Source of the DNA: Viridothelium virens | Lineage: Eukaryota; Ascomycota; Dothideomycetes; Trypetheliales; Trypetheliaceae | Direction: 5' to 3' | DNA length: 64,000 bases | Assembly (NCBI GenBank): GCA_010094025.1 | Contig: ML991798.1 | Coordinates: 281,948-345,947 of the forward strand | Shown here: positions 10,230-20,684 of the stretch, in pieces | Layout: the number at the start of each line of letters is the position of its first letter | How positions within the stretch are numbered: the first letter of the stretch is position 1 | The notes under the pieces: model-generated | What the model was told of the DNA's origin: nothing | The model's input: only the letters and a program-made list of their open reading frames with translations | Database searches by the model: none | Made by a program: the position numbers and the translations under genes

Positions 10230-13200
10230 ATGTCCACGATAATACCGGAGAGTGATCCGATACAGCCCTCCTCACCTCAAGTGAAGCAGGCTTTTGCATA
10301 TGATTCACAAGACGATAGTGGCGACGAACTCTTTGACCACGAGACGATTGCAACGGTTCCTCTTTCACAGCAGCGAAGTCCGTACAAGAAGCTGGAGACT
10401 CGGGGCTCATCACCCTGTACATATACTACGCAACCGACTCAGATCCTTCGAAACTCGAAGGAGCCTCCCGACGCCAAGAATGCGGTATACTCAAGTTCAC
10501 CTCCAACGGTACAGGTTGCTGCCTCGTCTCCAGTATCACCTCCAGCCGTCGCTCGGCAAACACCATCCCTAGTTACTGGTAGCAGCTTTGCTCCGCCAGG
10601 AACAGTCTTCAGACAACCCGCTGTCCCTACTACAACGATTCCTGGACCTTCAAGCGACGACGATCCTGCGGTGCACTATAGCTCCCCATCGGATGATGAT
10701 GATCTACCCGATGTGGATATTAAACCTACCATATTCTCGAACGGCAATCGGAATGCTGTACCTGCAAAATCGAGCTTTGGTGCTCATCTATCCAAGTTCA
10801 ACTACAACGTCGAAGGATCAAACACAAAGCTGGCTAGTGCAAACAATCAACTACCGATGAAACGGGTGGCAGATGACAGTGCGAGTGCATATGGCACCGC
10901 TCACCGGAATTTGAAGCAAATGCGACAGACTGGACCTGCACGAGCCCAACCAGTGCAAACAGAGGACGATGAAATTACACTGGAAGACATTGAGGATCCT
11001 AAAGTTAGGATGGGCATTCAAAAGATGCGGGAGCTATTACCTACAAAGAGCGTGGCTCAGTGTCAGGCTGCTCTCCAGAAATCGCACTACAATTATGAAG
11101 ATGCCATGGACAGACTATTCGACGCTGGCTCGGAACACGGTCCCGTCGATCTCACAGTGTCTGATGACGAGGAACCTTCTTCACACATGGCAAAACCCGA
11201 ACCTGTTGCAAAACGTCAAGTCAAGGATCATGGTCAGTCGATTCAGAACAAGTGGTCTTCTACCCAAGCCAGCCGGCGCCTTACCCAAAAGGAACCCGCA
11301 CCTGCACCTGCACCCGCACCTGCACCTGCACCTGCATCTGTGTCCAGCTCCCAAGGCCAACCGCCGCGTAAACGTCTTTTGAGCCGTAAAAGGCGGCCAT
11401 CTTCATCTCCTGTGCCGTTCGACGACGACGAAGGCGTGAAGATTACCAAAGGATCTCCGGTGACGCCCATCTCTAAGAGACCTTCAAAACATGAACAGAA
11501 AAAGTCAGCGCCATCCGTTACCATCATAGACTCGGACTCAGACTCTGGTTTGGGGCATGATCGAGGTGGTGACATTGATGATGGCAATTCCGAAGGAGTC
11601 GAGAAGGAGCTTCTGAAATTCGTGAATCGCTGCACTATTGAAGAGTTGGCTGATATTTCCAATCAGCCCGAAGAAATGGCAGCGATTGTCATTGAAAAGC
11701 GACCATTTAAGTCTCTTACCCAAGTTCGCGCTGTCTCCGAGTCCACGGTACCAACAAAAAGTCGGAAGCCCCGGAAATTGATTGGAGACAAGATTGTGGA
11801 TGTTTGTCTTGACATGTGGATTGGTTTTGAGGCTGTTGATCGACTTGTCAAAAGATGCGAGATGCTGGGCAAGAATTTGCGAGCAGCAATGGAGCCTCTT
11901 GGATTGGCTGCCGAAGTCACTGGCCAAACCGGTGAACTTTCAAGCACAAGGCTACAAGACGCAACGAGACTCGAAAATGGATCCGTACACGATTCTGGCA
12001 TAGGTACTCCATCAAGTTCTACACCGAACATTGAAGACGATACCGAAGGTGTAAATAAGACAAGTATGGGTAAGACACGCAGAGATATTGCTGAATCTGA
12101 TTCCGATGTCGAGCAAATCAGAAAGGAGTCACAAAAACCTTTCAAACGTCCATTGAGCCAGCCAGCGATGATGAGCAAGGATATTGCGATGAAAGACTAT
12201 CAACTTGTGGGATTGACATGGCTGAACCTACTCTTCGAACAGAAGATGAGTGGAATTCTCGCAGACGATATGGGTCTGGGCAAGACATGCCAGGTTATCG
12301 CGTTTATCTCCCACCTTGTCGAAACTGGTGTCACTGGTCCGCATCTTGTATTTGTCCCCGGCTCAACGCTAGAGAATTGGTTACGCGAATTGCGTAATTT
12401 CTCTCCAAATCTCTACGTTGAGCCCTACTATGGCACCCAGCCTGAAAGGGCTCAGCAACGAGCCATCATCGAGGACAATATTCAGCACATCAATGTTGTC
12501 GTCACAACCTACGACATGGCCAAGGGCAGGAGCATGATTGATGGCAATGTCGACGCAAAGTTTCTGCGTAGGCTCAGGCCTATTGCCACGGTGTATGATG
12601 AGGGTCATGTCCTTCGCAACCGAGCCAACAAACTATACGACACTCTCATCAGGATCCCATCTCAGTTCCGTTTGCTACTTACTGGCACACCGCTTCAGAA
12701 TAATCTCCAAGAACTCGTCTCTCTATTAGCCTTCATTATGCCGGATGTGTTTCAGGAGCAGCAAGAGGACCTCCAATATATCTTCAAATACAAGGCCAAA
12801 ACCGTTGATAACGACCATGCAGGACTACTCTCGGCAAGAAGAATCAATCGTGCGAGATCAATGATGACGCCTTTTGTTCTTCGGCGAAAGAAGCACCAAG
12901 TCCTGGATTTGCCACCGAAGATCAGGAGAGTCGAGCAGTGTGAACTCCTATCGGGTGCACATCAAGAAATGTATTTATCACAGCTTGAAGAGGAAAAGCC
13001 TGAACTCGAGCAGTCCACCACGGCCAGAAGGGGCCCCAAAAAGCGTGGTGGGGCCATGACCGGTTTACGCTTGGCTGCAATCCATCCTCTCCTCTTCAGA
13101 CGATTGTACGATGACAACAAGCTTCGGAAAATCATTCGCATTGCCAAGCAAAATGATCTTGTGGAAGGGAAGGACGATCGTATTTGGGAGTCGTACTCTA

Positions 13201-13910
13201 AAATGGGAGACTTCGATCTCCACAAATATTGCTGGGAGAACTCCCACGTTCTGGGAGATTTCAAGCTCAAGGACGACGAATGGATGGATAGTGGCAAAGT
13301 CAAGAAACTATGCGAGCTCCTCGCCCGCTTCAAAGCGAATGGTGACCGTACCCTCATCTTTTCACAGTTCACGATGGTCATGGATATCCTGGAGCGCGTC
13401 CTCACAGATTTGAATCTATCTTTCCATCGTTTGGATGGTAACACCGCTATCCCTGACCGTCTCGCCATGGTCGATGAGTTCGGGGCGGACAGTTCCATCC
13501 CAGTCTTTATGTTGTCGACCAAAGCAGGAGGGACGGGCATCAACCTCCCGGCAGCGAACAAGGTCATCATTTTCGATTCGTCATTCAATCCCCAGGATGA
13601 CATCCAGGCCGAGAACCGTGCTCACCGTGTTGGTCAGACGCGAGAGGTGGAGGTAGTTCGGTTGATTACGAAGGGTACTATCGAAGAGCAAATCTATGCA
13701 CTCGGCGAGTCCAAACTTACAATGGACCAGAGGGTTGCAGGAGAAGGCGCGACCGAGGGAGACGATGGAAAGGCAGATGCGATTGGAGCGGAGCAAGTGC
13801 GGCAGATGATTGTTGAGAGCCTCAAGAAGGGGAAGAAGAAGCCGATGGATGCGAAGGAGGGTTTTCTACATGGCCTGAAAGATGCAGGGCTGGACGTGTC
13901 CGCGACTTGA
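10230..13910 (+). CDS. FUN30: SNF2-family chromatin remodeler, Fun30/SMARCAD1 (Fft3) type
   Basis: Fun30-type ATPases slide or evict nucleosomes and act in heterochromatin silencing and DNA-end resection. One uninterrupted frame encodes 1226 residues. The N-terminal 600 residues are acidic and disordered; a CUE-like segment lies at about 255-300 (MGIQKMRELLP, YNYEDAMDRLFD). A seven-unit Pro-Ala run is at 356-369. The SNF2_N domain follows: Walker A DDMGLGKT (about 679), DEGH in place of DEAH (about 788), as is normal for Fun30, and LLTGTPLQNN. The helicase-C half has IFSQFTMVMDIL, STKAGGTGIN and AENRAHRVGQT (about 1127). Domain order and length match Fun30/SMARCAD1 rather than ISWI or CHD proteins. 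The absence of introns over 3.7 kb is unusual for this neighbourhood. Confidence 0.94.
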   Translation: MSTIIPESDPIQPSSPQVKQAFAYDSQDDSGDELFDHETIATVPLSQQRSPYKKLETRGSSPCTYTTQPTQILRNSKEPPDAKNAVYSSSPPTVQVAASSPVSPPAVARQTPSLVTGSSFAPPGTVFRQPAVPTTTIPGPSSDDDPAVHYSSPSDDDDLPDVDIKPTIFSNGNRNAVPAKSSFGAHLSKFNYNVEGSNTKLASANNQLPMKRVADDSASAYGTAHRNLKQMRQTGPARAQPVQTEDDEITLEDIEDPKVRMGIQKMRELLPTKSVAQCQAALQKSHYNYEDAMDRLFDAGSEHGPVDLTVSDDEEPSSHMAKPEPVAKRQVKDHGQSIQNKWSSTQASRRLTQKEPAPAPAPAPAPAPASVSSSQGQPPRKRLLSRKRRPSSSPVPFDDDEGVKITKGSPVTPISKRPSKHEQKKSAPSVTIIDSDSDSGLGHDRGGDIDDGNSEGVEKELLKFVNRCTIEELADISNQPEEMAAIVIEKRPFKSLTQVRAVSESTVPTKSRKPRKLIGDKIVDVCLDMWIGFEAVDRLVKRCEMLGKNLRAAMEPLGLAAEVTGQTGELSSTRLQDATRLENGSVHDSGIGTPSSSTPNIEDDTEGVNKTSMGKTRRDIAESDSDVEQIRKESQKPFKRPLSQPAMMSKDIAMKDYQLVGLTWLNLLFEQKMSGILADDMGLGKTCQVIAFISHLVETGVTGPHLVFVPGSTLENWLRELRNFSPNLYVEPYYGTQPERAQQRAIIEDNIQHINVVVTTYDMAKGRSMIDGNVDAKFLRRLRPIATVYDEGHVLRNRANKLYDTLIRIPSQFRLLLTGTPLQNNLQELVSLLAFIMPDVFQEQQEDLQYIFKYKAKTVDNDHAGLLSARRINRARSMMTPFVLRRKKHQVLDLPPKIRRVEQCELLSGAHQEMYLSQLEEEKPELEQSTTARRGPKKRGGAMTGLRLAAIHPLLFRRLYDDNKLRKIIRIAKQNDLVEGKDDRIWESYSKMGDFDLHKYCWENSHVLGDFKLKDDEWMDSGKVKKLCELLARFKANGDRTLIFSQFTMVMDILERVLTDLNLSFHRLDGNTAIPDRLAMVDEFGADSSIPVFMLSTKAGGTGINLPAANKVIIFDSSFNPQDDIQAENRAHRVGQTREVEVVRLITKGTIEEQIYALGESKLTMDQRVAGEGATEGDDGKADAIGAEQVRQMIVESLKKGKKKPMDAKEGFLHGLKDAGLDVSAT
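11295..11336 (+). repeat. Hexanucleotide repeat, seven Pro-Ala units in the FUN30 gene
   Basis: Seven in-frame copies of CCT/CCC-GCA encode (Pro-Ala)7 in the disordered N-terminal part of the remodeler. Two units use CCC and the rest CCT, so the array is slightly diverged but could still vary in length between strains. Confidence 0.9.
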
Positions 13911-14579
13911 ACGAGCAAGACTTTTCACACCTTTACGTAGTCTAAATGTTGGCCCAACCTTTGGACTCGGTCTTGTCTAGCAACTATCTGGTTGCGGCTT
14001 GCTCGGTGACATTGGATATGGTATATGGATGCTGCATTGGGGCAGAGCCGCAGATGAAGACGCATGGCTACCTAGCCTGCCACTTAATAAAATTGGGCAC
14101 TTTAGATACACTTGATGGTCATGAATACATATATATTATCAAGACTTCTATTACATTGACGATCACGCACGAGTTAGGTCCATCCGATATCGGACATGAT
14201 GTAGTGCGGGAAAGATGACATAAAGTGGTTCGTTATTTTACGATGGATGCTACTTCTTTGATCACCACCAGAAGATCAAAGGACAATATTGCAAAAAGAA
14301 GTTCTTCGCGTACCCGTCCAAATGGATGGCAAGCTCAGCGAGCATTTCCGGCACCGTCCGGCCTATGAGACCCATCTCTTAAGGTTCAGTCCGCCTCAGG
14401 TACCTGGGCCCCCGCAGAGCTATGACGGTGATCAATCATCGGTGCATGGGTTATGCACAGGTACAGACGGCCTTCCGCTTCAGGACTCCACCCATATTAA
14501 GGAGCCAGAGTCCACAGCGGGCACATAACTCTGGCCCACGCCAGGAATACCTCATTCCACACGTAAGTCTCTAAATTGC
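13911..14579. other. Intergenic region between FUN30 and DPP5
   Basis: 669 bp between two plus-strand genes, containing the FUN30 3' end and the DPP5 promoter. Open frames of 79-90 codons are present but resemble nothing I know. Confidence 0.5.
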
Positions 14580-16833
14580 ATGACCATGGCAATCCGGGCA
14601 ACCAAGTTCACACCAAGCGTACTGCTCAGCGCGCCCCGCCGCTCCCCCGGAATCCCCAACGCAGATGGATCACTCGTGCTCTACACGACCCACGTATACT
14701 CTTTTGAAGACCATGAGAAGACTGTGGAGATCCGCGTGCTTGACGTCAAGAGTAACGAGTCCAGACTGGTCAGCAGACACAAAGAACTGAGCGAGCCCAA
14801 CTGGCTGGACGACGAGACCGTCTTTCTCTTGGAGAGTGACACTGATGGTACCACCAATGTTCTCGTCGGTCCCATTGACGACTTCGACAACCAACACTAT
14901 GTAGCCGGAGAGATCCCAGCTCCAGCCAGCAACTTCAAGCTCAAACAGGTCAAGGATGGCTACGCCCTCGCCTTTAACGCCCTCGCCAAACCCAACGACG
15001 AGCTCTACAACCCTGACACAGCAGCAAAACCCCACTCCACAGGCAAGCTGTACGACAGCATTTGGGTTCGGCATTGGGACACCTACAAAACCCAAAACCG
15101 CGCTGCTATATGGTACACTACCATCAAAAAGGATGATAGCTCCTCTTCAGAGGACAGTAAATGGACCCTTACTCACCTTGTCAACGCCCTCCAGGGTACC
15201 TCCCTCGAGAGTCCCATACCTCCCTTTGGCGGCACCGACAACTTCGACCTCAGCAGTAGCGGCCTGATCTTCGTCGCGAAAGACCCGGACCTAAACCAGG
15301 CCCTTAATACGAAGTGCAACGTCTATCTGATCTCGCTCTCGTCCTTCACGCAGACCACCCCTTCTGCGCCTGTGAAAGTTGCCACAAAAAGCTACGATGG
15401 CGCGGCAACGTCACCGGTTTTCTCTCCGGATGGTAGGAGTGCGGCGTTCTTGGCGATGGAGAAGAATGGATACGAGGCGGATCGAAATCGTGTGTTTGTG
15501 ATATTGGACGTGAATCAGCCAGTGGCGGCATTACATTGGATAAGTCGCGAGGATGGAGATGGGAAGTTTTGGGATAGGAGTCCAAGTGGGGTGACGTGGA
15601 GTGCGGATAGTGGGACACTGTTTCTGACCGCGGAGGATGAGGGAAAGACGTCACTTTTTGCAGCGATCTCAAGTGCGAATCTGCCAGGACCGGTGACAAA
15701 ATTGACGGAGGATGGGTCAATCACTGGTGAGTGGGATGAAGACTCATCTTGTCCACCTCGAATGAGACTTATTTCATTGTTTCAGGTCATTACTGATCAT
15801 ATTCTCAGACGTACGACCCTTGACGCCAAGGCAACTCTTCATTACTAAAAGCAGTCTCGTCGACAATAGTACGTACCAGTACCTCGAACTCCCGTCTAAA
15901 AACGTCACTACCATCTCATCCGCCTCTCGCGACGGCTCCGCATTCGGTCTTTCACCTAGCCAGGTCAGCGAAATCTGGTACCGTGGAGCCAGCTCCGACA
16001 CCAAAATCCACGCCTGGGTTGTCCGCCCCTCAACCTACAACAAGAACGACACCTACCCCCTCGCATTCCTCGTCCACGGCGGACCCCAAGGCGCCTGGAC
16101 CGACAGCTGGAGCACGCGGTGGAACCCAGCCGTCTTCGCTGAACAAGGCTACATCACCATCTGCCCGAACCCAACCGGGTCCACGGGCTACGGCCAGGCC
16201 TTCACCGACGCCATCCATCAGCAGTGGGGTGGCCTCCCCTACGAGGACCTCGTCCAGGGCTTCGACTACATCGAGCGTCATATGCCGGACGTCGACACGA
16301 GCCGCGCGGTCGCGCTGGGTGCCAGCTACGGCGGCTACATGATGAATTGGATCCAAGGCCACGGACTGGGGCGTAAGTTTAAGGCGCTCGTCACGCACGA
16401 TGGCGTGTTTAGCATGGCGGGCCAGCTCGCGAGCGAGGAGCTGTATTTCCCGTTTCACGATCTCGGCGGGGCGCCGACGTCGGCGGGGACGCGGAAGGAG
16501 TGGGCGCGGTGGGATCCGAGTTTGCATATTGAGGAGTGGAAGACGCCGCATCTGATTATTCACAATGAGCTGGATTATCGGCTGACGATTAGTGAGGGGC
16601 TGGCGGCGTTTAATGCGTTGCAGACGAGGGGGGTAGAGAGTCGGTTCTTGACATTTCCGGATGAGAATCATTGGGTGTTAAAGCCGGAGAATAGTATGGT
16701 CTGGCATCGCGTCGTGATAAACTGGATAAATCGGTATGTCGGGCTCCCTGCGCTCTGCAAGGAGGAAGACATTTTTACTTTTGCGACGCCGAAGGAGGAG
16801 CAGGATGCTGGTGCTGAGGAAGAGAGGAGCTGA
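14580..16833 (+). CDS. DPP5: Dipeptidyl-peptidase 5-like serine peptidase (S9), probably cytosolic
   Basis: S9 peptidases of the DPP V group release N-terminal dipeptides. Two exons, 14580-15726 and 15809-16833, flank an 82-bp intron (GTGAGT..CAG) and give 723 residues. A nearer acceptor at 15785 was rejected because it leads straight into a stop. The N-terminal half is the beta-propeller (SPVFSPDGRSAAFLAMEKNG, GVTWSADSGTLF). The C-terminal alpha/beta-hydrolase domain has the oxyanion segment LVHGGPQGAW and the triad Ser in GASYGGYM (about 555), Asp in HNELDYR (about 638) and His in DENHW (about 670). There is no signal peptide: the protein starts MTMAIRATKFTPSVLLSAPRR, unlike the secreted DPP V antigens of dermatophytes and Aspergillus. 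A second in-frame ATG lies two codons downstream. Confidence 0.92.
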
Positions 16834-17799
16834 GGTTTTGGGATGACAGAGCAAGAGAGGATAGGACAAATTCCGGGACGTCTCCAATATGATGACAATC
16901 TGTGTGGTCGGTAATGAGCGATAAGCGGGTACAAAGGCATGAATGCTTGACGCTCAACAAATCGACCCCCATCCACATGCTGGAGTACTATAGGGACGAA
17001 AATCTAATCTCATCTGGAGCTTAGCAGTGTGCAGCAGAATAATGAAAAGAAAAAACGATAGCACTAATCACGATCATATTGCCTGATGATCTCTCCATCA
17101 TCTAGATTCAAGAATTCACGCGATAAATAGCAATTGGAGGAGATTACGGATTGTCCACGAAAATGCGGTCCGACATTGGGCTCTTCTCGGGCGCTCTTAC
17201 AGATTCGTCGGGCTCAGATTGCTCTAGTAACAACCAATCTTGAGATAGGGATTCCCAGCAGAGTTCAATGAAACACCGACAGACCTGCTGGCGGCTGACA
17301 TATTCTCTTGGCACACGTGGCACACAGAAGCGAAGAATACAAATCAACACAGTGGAGAGTGCCACGCCAATCACCTACATACCTTGAGTAGATCTCCTGC
17401 CCAACTTTGCTTGCCCCGCCGACGTCATCATCCCTCCCAGATGCTTTTTAGATGCATAACATCCAGGAACCGCACGGCCCGCCAGTGCCCTCTTCTACCA
17501 ACTTTCCTTAACTTTCCCATGGTTCTTTCCTAGACAATTTACTTCCGACAGAGGAGTTCTCCAAATCAACAACAACAGTAAGCTTCTCCAACCCCACGAT
17601 ATCCCCACCTCACTCCCTCTCAGCCTTGCTTACCTCCCCCAAATCCCCCTTACCCCACCCGTTCACCTTCACGCCGAGCCCATCCCACATCGCCCGAGCC
17701 TCGGCCTTTCCCCTTTCCTTTCCCCCACCAGCGAACCCCCCAAACCCCTCCAGCAAATCTCACACTCATTGTCTTTATCCAGACACAAAAATCCCCACC
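16834..17799. other. Upstream region of the glycine-rich gene
   Basis: 966 bp between the DPP5 stop and the chosen start of the next gene. The last 200 bp are pyrimidine- and C-rich, as in many fungal 5' untranslated regions. A GTAAGC at 17579 and a TCCAG at about 17779-17783, just before the start codon, could bound a 5'-UTR intron (inference). A 76-codon minus-strand frame at 17144-17374 begins with a hydrophobic stretch but has no other support. Confidence 0.45.
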
Positions 17800-18808
17800 A
17801 TGTCCTACGGCGACCGCGACTCCTACGGCGGCCGCCGCACCGAGGGCTACGAAGGCGGCGGGGGCGGCTACGGCAACAACTACGGTGGCGAGGGCCGACC
17901 AGATGAATACGGTGGTGGCCGACCGGAAGGATACGCTGCCAGTGGAGGGAGAGGCGGATACGGCGGTGGTGGCGGTGGGGAGTATGGAGGAGGAGGTGCA
18001 GGCTATGGCGGCGGCGGTGGAGAGTACGGGGCTGGTAGTGGAGGGGCCTATGGTGGTGGCGGTGGGGCCAGTGAATACGGAGGCGGAAGGAGTGAATATG
18101 GAGGTGGAGGTGGAGGCGGGGGTCCACGTCACCACCAGGGCGGCGGAGGGGGCGGTGAATACGGAGGCGGCGCCTATGGTGAGGGAGGTGGTGCTGGCGG
18201 CGGCTACGGTACTCCTCAGCACTCCTCCGGCACCTCATACGGTGGTGGGGGTGCGTATGGCGGCTCGTCCAGCGATTACAGCGGCGCGGCACAGCATGCG
18301 CAGCAGCACGCTGGCTCTAGCGGTGAGAGCTCCCTGTTCAGCAATGCACTGAGTATGCTATCTGGTGGAGGCCATCAGGGTGGCGGTGATGTTGATGAGC
18401 AAGAAGCTGTGAGGCATCACCAGCAATACTATGGTGGCGGAGGAGGTGGTGCACCACCAAGCTCCAATGGCATGGGAAGTGCGGCTGCAATGCAGGCGTT
18501 GAAGATGTTTGGATCTGGGGGTAGCGGTGGCAGTGGAGGGGGGCAGAATCAATTCATTGGAATGGCAATGGGTCAGGCCGCCAAGCTTTTTGATCAGCAG
18601 AGTGCCCAGGGGAATACGGTAAGTCCAGGATGGTTCGGTCTTTCGTGTAGGGAAGATGTGCTAACGCGAGAGATCGTAGGGTGGCGCAAGCAAGCAAGAC
18701 GCTGTTTCTTCGGCTGCTCAGATGGCCTTGAAGATGTACATGAAGAGCGAGATGGGAGGAGGTGGTGGCGGTGGAGGCTTGATGAGCCTGGCAAGCAAAT
18801 TCCTGTGA
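17800..18808 (+). CDS. Glycine-rich protein with a conserved C-terminal fungal domain (DUF7721-like)
   Basis: Function unknown. Two exons, 17800-18618 and 18680-18808 (61-bp intron, GTAAGT..TAG), encode 315 residues. Residues 1-160 are almost all Gly, Tyr, Glu, Ser and Arg in GGGGYG/EYGGG-type repeats. The second half is a conserved, Ala- and Gln-rich fungal module: SLFSNALSMLSGG, an EQEAVRHHQQYYG segment, AAAMQALKMFG, QNQFIGMAMGQAAKLFDQQ and, after the intron, GGASKQDAVSSAAQMALKMY and LMSLASKFL. I chose ATG 17800 because it has the usual MSYGDRD-like opening, sits in a CACC context and lies after a possible 5'-UTR acceptor. The frame is open upstream to 17626, but that extension is C-rich and unlike the protein. 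The family name is from memory. Confidence 0.85.
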
Positions 18809-18967
18809 TCCGGGCTTGCCTTGCCTTCTAACGACCTTGAAATACACTTGCAACTCGGGTTTGATCTCCTAAATGCATAGCAACGACTGCATAGCCACAC
18901 AATTCATAGCACCTAGATTTTCTTGATTTTTCTGGTCTCTTTGGTCGGCAGTGGCAACGATCACAGC

Positions 18968-19474
18968 TCATCTGTGTGCATCCCCTCCGCCGACTGCGTT
19001 CCACGCACTCAACGGATCAGCCCATATTTCCCAGTGCTCAAACCTCCCCTCCTCATCGAATGCACTCAGACGATACGCAAACTCTTCTTCCCAGGCTATC
19101 CCCGTCGTCTTCGCCAGAAACTTCGCCTTCGCCTTCACATGCACAACTCCTTTCCTACCCTTGATCCCCTCCCCAGGGTCTGCGTCCGGATCTACAACAA
19201 AGCCATTGGCATCGGGAAACGTATCCTTGTAGGGAGAGAACTCTAGCACCTCCCCCAGGATGTTGAAGTACTCTTCACACGCTGCTCGTCCTTCGAAAGT
19301 TTTGCCCAAGAAGGGAAGACGGGAGGCAGCCCAGGATGGGCCGTGCTCGGTTATACGTGGCGTATCGGCGACGAAGAAGCGATCCAGGATTTCGGAGGGA
19401 GTGAGATTGCTGGTGAAGGCGCGACTGAACGCGTTGGTCTGAGAGCGAAGCTGAATGATGCGGTCTGTGGACAT
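18968..19474 (-). CDS. NTF2-like/SnoaL-fold protein
   Basis: A single exon encodes 168 residues. Composition and pattern fit the NTF2-like superfamily, which includes SnoaL-type cyclases, isomerases and small binding proteins: an N-terminal helix (TPSEILDRFF), then GKTFEGRAACEEYFNILGEV and a C-terminal sheet with VHVKAKAKFLAKTTGIAWEE and FAYRLSAFDEEGRFEHWEIW. The last stretch, with W-E-I-W-A-D-P-L-S-A-W, is typical of fungal members. No catalytic residues can be assigned safely, so the role is open. It is convergent with the glycine-rich gene (159 bp between stops). Confidence 0.75.
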   Translation of the reverse strand: MSTDRIIQLRSQTNAFSRAFTSNLTPSEILDRFFVADTPRITEHGPSWAASRLPFLGKTFEGRAACEEYFNILGEVLEFSPYKDTFPDANGFVVDPDADPGEGIKGRKGVVHVKAKAKFLAKTTGIAWEEEFAYRLSAFDEEGRFEHWEIWADPLSAWNAVGGGDAHR

Positions 19475-19862
19475 GATGGGCGTTGGGGGGGAAATGGAGA
19501 TGGGAAGAGATAGGAAGATGACAGCAGGTTCTAGCTTTTCTCGCTTTGTACTATGAGGAAGAAAGAATAGTTTTGGAGCTCTGAAGAAAGAATCAGGCGG
19601 AATTTGTGGTATTTCTCATAGTACTAGAAAGAATCAAAATTTCAACCAATTGAGCAGCTGGAAGCGGACGGAGACAGTACAAACCAGAAACTGCACATTT
19701 CGTGATTAAACTGAGGTAAAAAGCGAGCTTTGAAGCCAAGCCGATGACGTCATTGTGAACGAATGCAGGTTCAATAAATTGTCGTTTGCAGATTGGGATA
19801 TCTTCGAAGCGCCAAGGTATCTCGTCTTGCGCCAGCTCCATGACAGACCCCACGAATCTGAT
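19475..19862. other. Spacer between NTF2-like gene and DUF3602 gene
   Basis: 388 bp with the presumed promoter of the NTF2-like gene and the 3' region of the DUF3602 gene, both on the minus strand. I see nothing else in it. Confidence 0.5.
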
Positions 19863-20684
19863 TTATTCGGCCCTTGTCTCCTGATGAAGTGGCGACTCCT
19901 CATGCTTCTTTTCATCATGGTGTCCCTCCTTATGGAAGAGATGCTTCACCTTGTCGCCCAATGTCTCCCGATTGGGATCCTTGCTATGTCCACCAAACTT
20001 CTCAACATGTTCGTTTCCTGCTCCGCCACGCTCGAAGTATGTCAGCGTATTTGTTCTTCCTTGTGTGTAACTAGGTCCTCAAGGCTCATCTACAACATGC
20101 TATGCAAGCTACAACACGCGAAAACGAATTGCAGTGTATTTGGCATTCGAACTCGCTTTGCCGAAAAAGACTTACCCCTGTGTGAAAATTCTCATGACCC
20201 TCGCCGGCCCTCAATGCAGTTTCAGGGATGATATCGGAGGAATCGGTGCGGTCTGCTGATGGTTTCACTCTTGGCGAATGCTGAATATTACCCGCACCGC
20301 CACGCTATCGTTCCCGCCTCAGTCAAACGTGTATGCTCTATGCCATGAGGTGGATGAGATAGACATACACCTGTGGAGAAGTCTGCTTCATTCGTCCGAC
20401 CAGATTCGCCTGCGAACCCTTCACGTACAATCTCGCCATCGACATAGCTAGTGAGAGTTAACATAAGTCCTTGTGTAGGGCTGCCAACCCAAAATACGTG
20501 AGACTGCGGCGGGTGGGACGGTGCTCAATAACGAAATATGAAGCGAAATCGAGAAGCTTACGTTGTGGGGTCTCGACCAATGTTGCCAGCGCCTGTGGAA
20601 GATTAGCAATGATGTTGTGAGCGTTTACAGCGCCATTTGCCAAATATTACCTCCTCTGCCGGTGGAGTGTATCTCATCTGCCAT
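19863..20684 (-). CDS. DUF3602 family protein with RGGAGN repeats (five short exons)
   Basis: Function unknown; DUF3602 proteins are small, hydrophilic and fungal. The gene has to be assembled from exons 20684-20651 (34 bp), 20592-20562 (31 bp), 20447-20369, 20304-20176 and 20030-19863, which join in frame to 146 residues. The protein opens MADEIHSTGRGGAGNIGRDP, continues YVDGEIVREGFAGESG, and repeats the family motif as STGRGGAGNIQ and RGGAGNEHVEKFGGHS. It also has the typical DIIPETALRAGEG segment and a Lys/His-rich end (LGDKVKHLFHKEGHH). All introns start with GT and end with AG (58, 114, 64 and 145 bp). The last acceptor is GAG, with a GCTGAC branch-like site before it. The exact joining is by hand, but five exons closing in frame on family motifs makes a real gene likely. 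Confidence 0.85.

Noticed and set aside
16030-16671. 213-codon minus-strand frame inside DPP5
   Set aside because: A shadow of the GC-rich alpha/beta-hydrolase region, Arg/Pro-rich and without any domain.
17650-18292. Minus-strand Thr/Ala- or His/Arg-rich frames over the glycine-rich gene
   Set aside because: Gly-rich repeats leave the opposite strand open as well; the plus-strand protein has the conserved C-terminal module and a proper intron.
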